Shown piece after piece: positions 1 to 5,354 of a stretch of DNA of 5,354 nt. Below the pieces are notes generated by a model. That model was not told the origin of the DNA, made no database searches, and saw only the letters and a list, made by a program, of their open reading frames with translations. Position 1 is the stretch's first letter. Every line of letters starts with the position of its first letter. This DNA comes from Fidelibacterota bacterium (GTDB lineage Bacteria; Fidelibacterota; Marinisomatia; Marinisomatales; TCS55), in NCBI GenBank assembly GCA_002701875.1, contig NZWI01000062.1, forward strand, positions 5,871 to 11,224, in the 5' to 3' direction. Position numbers and translations under genes: made by a program.

Positions 1-350
1 GGGAAGCTATTACCTTTTTTAAAGTAATAAAATCTGGAGTTTATACTAGCGAAGTTGTTTTCTATCCTAAAACTGGTCGTACCCATCAAATACGAGTTCA
101 TTCCGCAAGCAAAAATTATCCAATTTTCGGAGATATTAAATATGGTGGGGGTGAGAATAAGACAAAAGGATTCATCCCAGAAATATCAAAAAAACTTATT
201 CGGTCCATAAAGTTTTTTAAGCGTCACGCATTACATGCAAAAAAAATCACTTTTTTTCACCCAGTCTTAAAAAAAGAGTTTTCTATAAAGGCACCTATCC
301 CTTCAGATATTTTATTATTACAAAATGATTTAAAAACTATTAATGAATAA
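1..350 (+). CDS. RluA-family (RluD-like) pseudouridine synthase, C-terminal part
   Basis: This is the last 115 codons of a gene that begins before the window; the first whole codon starts at base 3 and the stop is TAA at 348-350. Enzymes of this family turn specific uridines in 23S rRNA or tRNA into pseudouridine. The family motif GRTHQIRVH is visible at residues 25-33 of the fragment, followed by a GDIKYGGG segment (43-50) matching the GDPxYGG block of RluD, then RHALHA (74-79) and FHPV (85-88), and a closing APIP (97-100). The order and spacing match the C-terminal half of RluD better than RluC. The catalytic aspartate motif (HRLDxxTSG in the family) and any S4 RNA-binding domain would lie upstream and cannot be seen, so the exact subfamily and target uridine are not assigned. 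The end overlaps the start of xerC by 8 bases, which suggests coupled translation. Confidence 0.9.
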   Translation, partial: EAITFFKVIKSGVYTSEVVFYPKTGRTHQIRVHSASKNYPIFGDIKYGGGENKTKGFIPEISKKLIRSIKFFKRHALHAKKITFFHPVLKKEFSIKAPIPSDILLLQNDLKTINE

Positions 351-1260
351 TATTGAATTAATTATGGATGGATTTTATAATTATTTAAAGAAAGAAAGAG
401 GTTTCTCTTATCATACAATTACTGCTTATCGTAATGATTTGGGTCGCTTTATTACTTCACTCCCAAAATCTTTGTTTGAGCTTAGTCAAATTGATAGGGA
501 AATGATTTATGATTTTTTATCCGATGAATTTGATAAAGATTATAAAGCTAAAACTATTGCTAGGCGATTAGCCTCGATTAAATCTTTATTCAAATATTTG
601 ATTAGTTCAGAACAAATTAGTAGTAATCCTTCGATAAATATCAAAACTCCAAAGGTAGTAAAAAAATTACCAAATTTTGTAGATATTAAAGTGATTGATA
701 AGTTAATGAAAATCCCAAATACAAAGACAGACAAGGGACTCAGAGATCGTGCTATACTTGAATTATTTTATTCAACTGGAATTAGGTTGAGCGAATTGGC
801 TAACCTTGATTTTTCATCAATAACAATTAATAAGAACAAAAATGGTAAAGAAAATTATATAATTAGAGTTTTGGGAAAGGGGAGTAAAGAAAGAATAATT
901 CCTTTTGGTAATGAAGCAAAAAATTGGATAGATAAATATTTAAAAACTCGAGGATTTTCAATCCATTCGGGTTTGGGGAATTCACCATTATTTGCGAATT
1001 CAAAAGAGCAACCAGTTGCATATAGTACTATTAAACGGAGAATAAGAAATTATATTAAATTAGTAGCTGAAGGCGAGGGTTTGGGGCCTCATATTTTGCG
1101 GCATTCTTTTGCAACTCATATGATTGATCGAGGTGCAGATATTAGGTCAGTTCAAGAATTGTTGGGCCATAGTAGCTTGTCATCTACTCAAATCTATACA
1201 CATATAAAGCCAGAGGGAATGAAGAAAATTCATGCTCAAGCGCACCCTCACGGGAAATAG
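343..1260 (+). CDS. xerC: Site-specific tyrosine recombinase XerC
   Basis: A 305-residue tyrosine recombinase of normal Xer length. With a XerD partner it resolves chromosome dimers at the dif site during cell division. The N-terminal SAM-like core-binding domain covers about residues 6-90, and the catalytic domain about 110-290. All catalytic residues are present: Arg148 (in TGIRLSE), Lys179 (in LGKGSKER), His250 and Arg253 (in PHILRHSF), His276 (in LLGHSSLS) and the nucleophile Tyr285 (in QIYTH). XerC is preferred over XerD because of the VQELLGHSSLSSTQ stretch (XerD usually has DISTTQ) and the QAHPHGK tail, which resembles the AHPRA end of XerC. The ATG at 343 lies inside the end of the upstream gene and has no clear Shine-Dalgarno sequence; Met8 (364) is an alternative start that would keep the domain intact. 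No phage or transposon genes are nearby, which supports a housekeeping role and not a mobile integrase. Confidence 0.9.
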   Translation: MNNIELIMDGFYNYLKKERGFSYHTITAYRNDLGRFITSLPKSLFELSQIDREMIYDFLSDEFDKDYKAKTIARRLASIKSLFKYLISSEQISSNPSINIKTPKVVKKLPNFVDIKVIDKLMKIPNTKTDKGLRDRAILELFYSTGIRLSELANLDFSSITINKNKNGKENYIIRVLGKGSKERIIPFGNEAKNWIDKYLKTRGFSIHSGLGNSPLFANSKEQPVAYSTIKRRIRNYIKLVAEGEGLGPHILRHSFATHMIDRGADIRSVQELLGHSSLSSTQIYTHIKPEGMKKIHAQAHPHGK

Positions 1261-1263
1261 GAG
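1259..1263 (+). promoter_or_regulatory. Ribosome binding site of pckA, overlapping the xerC stop
   Basis: AGGAG lies 6 bases before the pckA ATG and shares bases with the TAG stop codon of xerC (1258-1260). The strong match and good spacing fix the pckA start at 1270. The overlap means ribosomes finishing xerC end on the pckA binding site, so the two genes are probably translated from one message. Confidence 0.8.
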
Positions 1264-1269
1264 AAAAAA

Positions 1270-2883
1270 ATGACCATTAGTGGAAAAGAATTAGGATTAG
1301 ATGTTTTTGGATTAACTGGATTGAATCAGGTACATCGCAATTTATCTATAGATGATTTAATAGAAGAAACAGTAGCAAATAAGGAAGGAGTCGTGGGTTC
1401 AAATGGAGCCAGTATAGTTGATACAGGTAAATATACCGGCCGTTCTCCAAAAGATAAATATATAGTAGATGAGCCTTCATCGACTGATCAATTATGGTGG
1501 GGTCCTGTTAATCAAAAATTAGATGAAAAAATATTTGATGAACTATATGAAAAAGTAATTAATTACTATAATTCAGATGATTCAAAAACATATTTGTTTG
1601 ATGGTTTTGCCGGGTTTGATCCTAATTATAGTATCAACGTTAGAATTTTAGCTAAAAGGGCATGGCAAGCTCATTTTGTACATAATATGTTTATACGACC
1701 TGAAACAGAACAATTACAAAATTTCTCTCCAGATTTTACTATAATTAATGCTTCAAGCGTTTTTAATGAAGAATTTGAAAAGCATGGTATGAATTCTGAG
1801 ACCTTCATTATTTTTCATATGGGAAAAAGAATTGCTATTATTGGAGGTACAGAATATGGTGGTGAAATGAAGAAAGGTATCTTTTCTGTCCTACACTACC
1901 TTTTACCTCTAAAGGGTGTATTATCGATGCATTGCTCAGCTAATGTAGATGAACGTGGAGAGAATGCAGCCATATATTTTGGATTAAGTGGTACGGGAAA
2001 AACAACACTATCAACAGATCCAAAGCGTCCCCTAATTGGAGATGATGAGCATGGCTGGTCAAATGATGGTATTTTCAACTTTGAAGGAGGATGTTATGCG
2101 AAAACCATTAATTTAGATCCGGAGAATGAACCAGATATATATAATGCTATTCGTCGCGGAGCATTACTCGAGAATGTAGTTTTTGACCAGGACACTCTGG
2201 AAGTGGATTATGACAATGGTTCTAAAACGGAAAATACCAGAGTATCTTACCCGTTGAATTATATAGACAATTCAGTTTATGGTAAAGGTGAGCCTGCTAT
2301 CTCAAGTCATCCCAAAACGATAATATTTTTAACATGTGACGCATATGGTATCCTGCCACCAGTTGCCAAATTAACTCCTGAGCAAGCTATGTATCATTTT
2401 ATTAGTGGATATACGGCTAAAGTAGCAGGTACAGAAAGAGGTGTGACAGAACCAACAGCTACTTTTTCTCCATGTTTTGGCGGACCGTTTCTAACCTTAC
2501 ACCCACTTCGATATGCTGAATTATTAAGAGAAAAAATGAATAAGCATGATGTCCCCGCATACTTAGTAAATACAGGGTGGGTAGGTGCAAGTGCACAGTC
2601 AGGCGCAAAGAGAATATCTTTACCAGTAACTCGATCTATTATTTATGCAATTCTTGATGGAAGCATTAATGATTCAAAATGTGAAAAAGACCCTTATTTT
2701 GGTGTAATGGTACCTGAAAGATTAGGTGATATTGATCCACATCTATTAGTGCCATCTAAAATTTGGGATGATGAAAATGAGTATCATCAAATTGCTAAAG
2801 ATTTAGTAGCGAAATTTCAAAATAACTTTGATCAATATGATTTGGGGGATAGTCAAATACGAGATGCAGGTCCATCATATTAG
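1270..2883 (+). CDS. pckA: ATP-dependent phosphoenolpyruvate carboxykinase
   Basis: Cytosolic enzyme that converts oxaloacetate and ATP to phosphoenolpyruvate, ADP and CO2, the entry step of gluconeogenesis. Its 537 residues compare with 540 in E. coli, and the match is end to end. Visible active-site elements are Arg58 in TGRSPKDKY (substrate binding), Tyr196, the metal ligands Lys202 (in GGEMKKG) and His221 (in MHCSANV), the P-loop GLSGTGKTT at 238-246 with Lys244 and Thr245, the kinase-2 motif GDDEHGW from 257 with metal ligand Asp259, and Arg324 in NTRVSYP. These correspond to E. coli R65, Y207, K213, H232, K254/T255, D269 and R333 by my alignment from memory. One residue is inserted between His221 and the P-loop relative to E. 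coli, which is minor. The start is set by a strong Shine-Dalgarno sequence 9 bases after xerC. The GTP-dependent family is excluded by these motifs. No frameshift or missing key residue is seen. Confidence 0.98.
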   Translation: MTISGKELGLDVFGLTGLNQVHRNLSIDDLIEETVANKEGVVGSNGASIVDTGKYTGRSPKDKYIVDEPSSTDQLWWGPVNQKLDEKIFDELYEKVINYYNSDDSKTYLFDGFAGFDPNYSINVRILAKRAWQAHFVHNMFIRPETEQLQNFSPDFTIINASSVFNEEFEKHGMNSETFIIFHMGKRIAIIGGTEYGGEMKKGIFSVLHYLLPLKGVLSMHCSANVDERGENAAIYFGLSGTGKTTLSTDPKRPLIGDDEHGWSNDGIFNFEGGCYAKTINLDPENEPDIYNAIRRGALLENVVFDQDTLEVDYDNGSKTENTRVSYPLNYIDNSVYGKGEPAISSHPKTIIFLTCDAYGILPPVAKLTPEQAMYHFISGYTAKVAGTERGVTEPTATFSPCFGGPFLTLHPLRYAELLREKMNKHDVPAYLVNTGWVGASAQSGAKRISLPVTRSIIYAILDGSINDSKCEKDPYFGVMVPERLGDIDPHLLVPSKIWDDENEYHQIAKDLVAKFQNNFDQYDLGDSQIRDAGPSY

Positions 2884-2976
2884 TTAAATAAATCATTTTT
2901 TAAAGAATAGAACTATCTTAGTAAATTCGAAGCTTTAATTAAATCAATAAAGAGTAGTTAATGAAGGTATTAATAA
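2884..2976 (+). other. AT-rich intergenic leader of metK, no recognised element
   Basis: This 93-base space is the only real gap between genes in the window. It is very AT-rich. I see no GC-rich hairpin with a T-run that would end pckA transcription, and no good paired -35/-10 boxes. I also could not match it to a known S-adenosylmethionine riboswitch class, which would be the obvious control element in front of metK. Two weak features are visible: an imperfect inverted repeat (2911-2919 with 2950-2959, nine pairs and one bulged G) and a 7-codon reading frame (2961-2984) that overlaps the metK start. A metK promoter could lie here or inside pckA, but I cannot place it. Confidence 0.4.
2963..2967 (+). 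promoter_or_regulatory. Probable ribosome binding site of metK
   Basis: GAAGG sits 9 bases before the metK ATG, a little further than in the neighbouring genes and a weaker match than the pckA site. It is the only purine-rich stretch at a usable distance, so it supports the start at 2977. It also lies just downstream of the 3' arm of the weak inverted repeat in the leader. Confidence 0.55.
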
Positions 2977-4170
2977 ATGAGTAAATATATTTTTACTTCA
3001 GAATCTGTTTCTGAAGGGCATCCTGACAAAGTTTGCGATGCTATATCAGATGCCGTTTTAGACAATCTTCTTTCTCAAGATCCCGAATCACACGTTGCCT
3101 GTGAAACCATGGCCACGACTGGAACTGTTATTGTTTCAGGAGAGGTGAGATCTAATGGTGTTATAGATGTTGAAAAAATAGTAAAAAATACTTTAGAGGA
3201 AATAGGATATACTGATAAAGCCTATGGTATGGATAATAAAGAAGTTAAAGTTATATCTATGCTAGATGAACAAAGCCCGGAAATTGCTCAAGGTGTTGAT
3301 CAAGGTTCTGGTCTGCATGAAGAGCAAGGCGCTGGAGATCAAGGTCTCATGTTTGGTTTTGCTTGTGATGAAACAAAAGAATTAATGCCTCTTCCAATTC
3401 ATCTATCACATCGCTTAGTTGAACGTATGACGGACCTTAGAAAAAATGGAACAATATCATGGCTTAGGCCAGATAGTAAATCACAAGTATCAGTCGCTTA
3501 TGAGGATGACAAACCCGTATCAGTTACTAAGGTAGTTATTGCAACTCAACATGATGATATGATAAATAAATTTGGTGATGAGAATGCAGAACACGATTTT
3601 GTTGAAAAAGAAATCATTACTCATGTAATTAAACCTGTATTAGATAAATTCGGACTTCCATATGATGATTCGTTTATAGTTAATGGTACAGGGCGTTTTG
3701 TTTTTGGCGGGCCCGAAGCGGATACAGGGTTGACAGGACGAAAAATTATCGTTGATACATATGGAGGATATGCTCCTCACGGAGGTGGCGCTTTTTCAGG
3801 AAAGGATCCATCAAAAGTAGATCGTTCTGCAGCATATATGGCACGATATATTGCAAAAAATATTGTTGCAGCTGAGATAGCAACAAAATGCGAGGTCCAG
3901 TTATCGTATAGTATCGGTGTTGCTGAGCCAACCTCATTTTATGTGAAATCATTTGGAACTGGAAAAATTTCAGATGAGGAACTAACTCAAGTATCCAAGT
4001 TAGTTTTTAGATTAAAACCTGGAGAAATTATAAATCATTTAAATTTAAAGCACCCTAGATATAGAAAAACAGCTGCTAATGGACACTTTGGCCGTGAAAA
4101 TGATCTATTTACTTGGGAGAAAACAGACAAGGTTGATGAAATTCAATCTGCTGTTTCAGAAAGGAAATAA
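2977..4170 (+). CDS. metK: S-adenosylmethionine synthetase (methionine adenosyltransferase)
   Basis: Cytosolic enzyme that joins methionine and ATP to form S-adenosylmethionine, releasing phosphate and pyrophosphate; it normally acts as a tetramer. The 397 residues are slightly longer than E. coli MetK (384). The three-part MetK fold is recognisable from its motifs: GHPDK at 14-18 with His15 and Asp17, Glu43 (potassium site in the family), Gln99 in DEQSP on the methionine-binding side, the first signature GAGDQG at 118-123, Asp249 with GLTGRK at 251-256, and the second signature GGGAFSGKD at 269-277, rich in phosphate-binding residues. Residue 248 is Ala where E. coli has Gly next to the active-site Asp, a mild change. 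The ATG start gives the standard [22 protein letters not shown] N terminus with nothing extra. ahcY follows 2 bases after the stop, so the two genes are very probably co-transcribed and act in the same methylation cycle. Confidence 0.98.
   Translation: MSKYIFTSESVSEGHPDKVCDAISDAVLDNLLSQDPESHVACETMATTGTVIVSGEVRSNGVIDVEKIVKNTLEEIGYTDKAYGMDNKEVKVISMLDEQSPEIAQGVDQGSGLHEEQGAGDQGLMFGFACDETKELMPLPIHLSHRLVERMTDLRKNGTISWLRPDSKSQVSVAYEDDKPVSVTKVVIATQHDDMINKFGDENAEHDFVEKEIITHVIKPVLDKFGLPYDDSFIVNGTGRFVFGGPEADTGLTGRKIIVDTYGGYAPHGGGAFSGKDPSKVDRSAAYMARYIAKNIVAAEIATKCEVQLSYSIGVAEPTSFYVKSFGTGKISDEELTQVSKLVFRLKPGEIINHLNLKHPRYRKTAANGHFGRENDLFTWEKTDKVDEIQSAVSERK
4161..4165 (+). promoter_or_regulatory. Ribosome binding site of ahcY, inside the end of metK
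   Basis: AAGGA lies 7 bases before the ahcY ATG, within the last codons of metK. It supports the start at 4173 and translation from a shared metK-ahcY message. Confidence 0.75.
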
Positions 4171-4172
4171 TT

Positions 4173-5354
4173 ATGGAACTAGCAAAAACAAAAAAACTTG
4201 AGAAGTCTCTCTATAAAGTTAAAGATATTTCCTTATCAGATTGGGGGAGGAAAGAGATCGCATTAGCTGAGGCAGAAATGCCAGGACTTATGTCTATACG
4301 TCAAGAATATGCTTATTCTAAACCTTTGGAAGGTGCTCGCATTGCTGGATGTTTGCACATGACAATTCAAACGGCAGTATTAATTGAAACCTTAGTTGAA
4401 CTTGGAGCAGAGGTCACCTGGTCATCCTGCAACATCTTTTCAACTCAAGATCATGCAGCTGCAGCGATTGCTGCAATTGGTATCCCTGTTTATGCTTGGA
4501 AAGGAATGAATGAAGAGGAATTTGATTGGTGCATTGAACAAACTTTATTCGGATTTAAAGATGGCGAGTCGTTAAATATGATTTTAGATGATGGGGGAGA
4601 TCTGACCAATATGGTATTGGATAAATATCCAGAACTTGTGAAAGATATAAAAGGTTTGTCGGAAGAGACTACGACAGGGGTTCATCGCCTACATGAACGA
4701 GTAAAAAATGGCACTCTTCCTCTGCCAGCTATAAATGTTAATGATTCTGTCACAAAATCAAAATTTGATAATAAGTATGGATGTAAAGAATCATTAGTTG
4801 ATGCAATTCGTAGATCAACAGATATAATGTTGGCAGGAAAAGTAGCAGTAGTCGCGGGGTACGGGGATGTAGGTAAAGGATCTGCCGCATCACTACGTGG
4901 TGCTGGTGCTCGCGTGATAATTACTGAAGTGGATCCAATATGCGCTCTTCAGGCTTCAATGGATGGCTATCAGGTAAAGAAAATGGAAACAGTGGTCTCA
5001 GAAGTAGATATTGTTGTTACAGCGACTGGAAATAAAGATATTGTAGATGGACGTCACTTTGAAGCCATGAAGGATAAAACAATTGTATGTAATATTGGTC
5101 ATTTTGATAATGAAATTGATATCGCATGGTTAAATGAAAATTATGGTGATACTAAAGATGTAATTAAACCACAAGTGGATAAATATACTATTAAGGGCAA
5201 AGATATCATTATTTTGGCCGAAGGCCGCCTAGTGAATTTAGGTAATGCGACGGGTCACCCTTCTTTTGTGATGAGCAATTCATTTAGTAATCAAACTTTG
5301 GCTCAAATTGAACTTTGGAAAAATAGCGACAGTTATAAGAATGAAGTCTATGTT
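4173..5354 (+). CDS. ahcY: Adenosylhomocysteinase (S-adenosylhomocysteine hydrolase), 3' end cut by the window
   Basis: NAD-dependent cytosolic enzyme that reversibly splits S-adenosylhomocysteine into adenosine and homocysteine, removing the product that inhibits methyltransferases. The first 394 codons are present with no stop; about 35-40 residues are missing, including the C-terminal Lys/Tyr segment that reaches the NAD site of the neighbouring subunit. The catalytic domain shows His62 (in CLHMT), Asp140 (in LDDGGDL), Glu165 (in SEETTTG), Lys195, Asp199 and Asn200 (in TKSKFDN) and Cys204. The Rossmann domain has GYGDVG at 229-234 with Glu252 following, then His310 (in NIGHFD) and His362 (in GHPSF). 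The insert of about 40 residues found in many bacterial and plant forms is absent, so this is the short form, as in human AHCY. Gln66 replaces the human adenine-contacting Glu59, a substitution I recall as common in bacteria. The gene starts 2 bases after metK. Confidence 0.97.
   Translation, partial: MELAKTKKLEKSLYKVKDISLSDWGRKEIALAEAEMPGLMSIRQEYAYSKPLEGARIAGCLHMTIQTAVLIETLVELGAEVTWSSCNIFSTQDHAAAAIAAIGIPVYAWKGMNEEEFDWCIEQTLFGFKDGESLNMILDDGGDLTNMVLDKYPELVKDIKGLSEETTTGVHRLHERVKNGTLPLPAINVNDSVTKSKFDNKYGCKESLVDAIRRSTDIMLAGKVAVVAGYGDVGKGSAASLRGAGARVIITEVDPICALQASMDGYQVKKMETVVSEVDIVVTATGNKDIVDGRHFEAMKDKTIVCNIGHFDNEIDIAWLNENYGDTKDVIKPQVDKYTIKGKDIIILAEGRLVNLGNATGHPSFVMSNSFSNQTLAQIELWKNSDSYKNEVYV

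Noticed and set aside
540..734. Minus-strand open frame of 64 codons opposite xerC
   Set aside because: It lies wholly within a well-supported catalytic gene, has no recognisable motif and no separate Shine-Dalgarno support. It is a by-product of AT-rich coding sequence.
343..1260. xerC as a phage or integron integrase marking a mobile island
   Set aside because: Length, motifs and tail match housekeeping XerC. The flanking genes are core metabolism and base composition is like its neighbours; no attachment-site repeats or tRNA gene are present.
1896..2078. Minus-strand open frame of 60 codons opposite pckA
   Set aside because: It is antisense to the conserved P-loop region of pckA, so the strong constraint on the other strand explains it. 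There is no family resemblance.
2884..2960. A dif recombination site near xerC
   Set aside because: No 28-base pair of partly palindromic recombinase arms is visible here or elsewhere in the window. dif normally lies near the replication terminus, away from xerC.
2884..2976. SAM-II, SAM-V or SAM/SAH riboswitch before metK
   Set aside because: I looked for the short pseudoknot aptamers found before metK and similar genes. The gap lacks the GC-containing stems and the conserved core stretches I know for these classes. A covariance search would settle it.
3746..3952. Minus-strand open frame of 68 codons opposite metK
   Set aside because: It is antisense to the conserved GGGAFSGKD region of metK; no motif, signal peptide or neighbouring gene supports it.
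4368..4372. Gln66 of AhcY in place of the adenine-contacting Glu of the human enzyme
   Set aside because: The same MTxQT form is, to my knowledge, common in bacterial enzymes, so it is not evidence of changed substrate specificity.
5216..5226. Short GGCC/GGCC hairpin with a GAA loop in ahcY
   Set aside because: The stem is only 4 pairs, has no T-run after it, and encodes the conserved LAEGR stretch of the enzyme, so coding constraint is a sufficient explanation.

Overview
This window is an AT-rich bacterial chromosome segment, tightly packed and read entirely on the + strand. It holds five housekeeping genes. In order: the 3' end of an RluA-family (RluD-like) pseudouridine synthase, a complete XerC-type tyrosine recombinase, a complete ATP-dependent phosphoenolpyruvate carboxykinase (pckA), a complete S-adenosylmethionine synthetase (metK), and an S-adenosylhomocysteine hydrolase (ahcY) that runs off the right edge about 35-40 codons short of its usual end. 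I found no RNA genes, insertion sequences, CRISPR arrays, prophage parts or broken genes. The strong homology, AT-rich base composition and short intergenic spaces suggest a streamlined, probably aquatic bacterium. A member of the Bacteroidetes/FCB side, such as a Marinimicrobia-like lineage, is possible, but that is an impression and not something the sequence proves.

Layout: the synthase and xerC overlap by 8 bases. The xerC stop codon overlaps the Shine-Dalgarno sequence of pckA, with only 9 bases between the two genes. A 93-base AT-rich gap (2884-2976) follows pckA and is the only real intergenic space. metK and ahcY are then separated by 2 bases. The simplest reading is two transcription blocks, synthase-xerC-pckA and metK-ahcY. 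I see no convincing terminator in the gap, so read-through from the first block to the second is also possible.

Functions: metK and ahcY form a clear metabolic pair. MetK makes S-adenosylmethionine from methionine and ATP. After methyl transfer, AhcY splits the inhibitory product S-adenosylhomocysteine into adenosine and homocysteine. PckA makes phosphoenolpyruvate from oxaloacetate for gluconeogenesis. XerC resolves chromosome dimers together with a partner recombinase that is not in this window. The pseudouridine synthase modifies structural RNA. The first three genes have no obvious shared pathway.

I looked for an undescribed system and did not find one. The points worth a second look are modest: the metK leader with its weak imperfect stem and overlapping 7-codon reading frame, an antisense terminator-like hairpin inside metK, and the unusual pairing of xerC with pckA.
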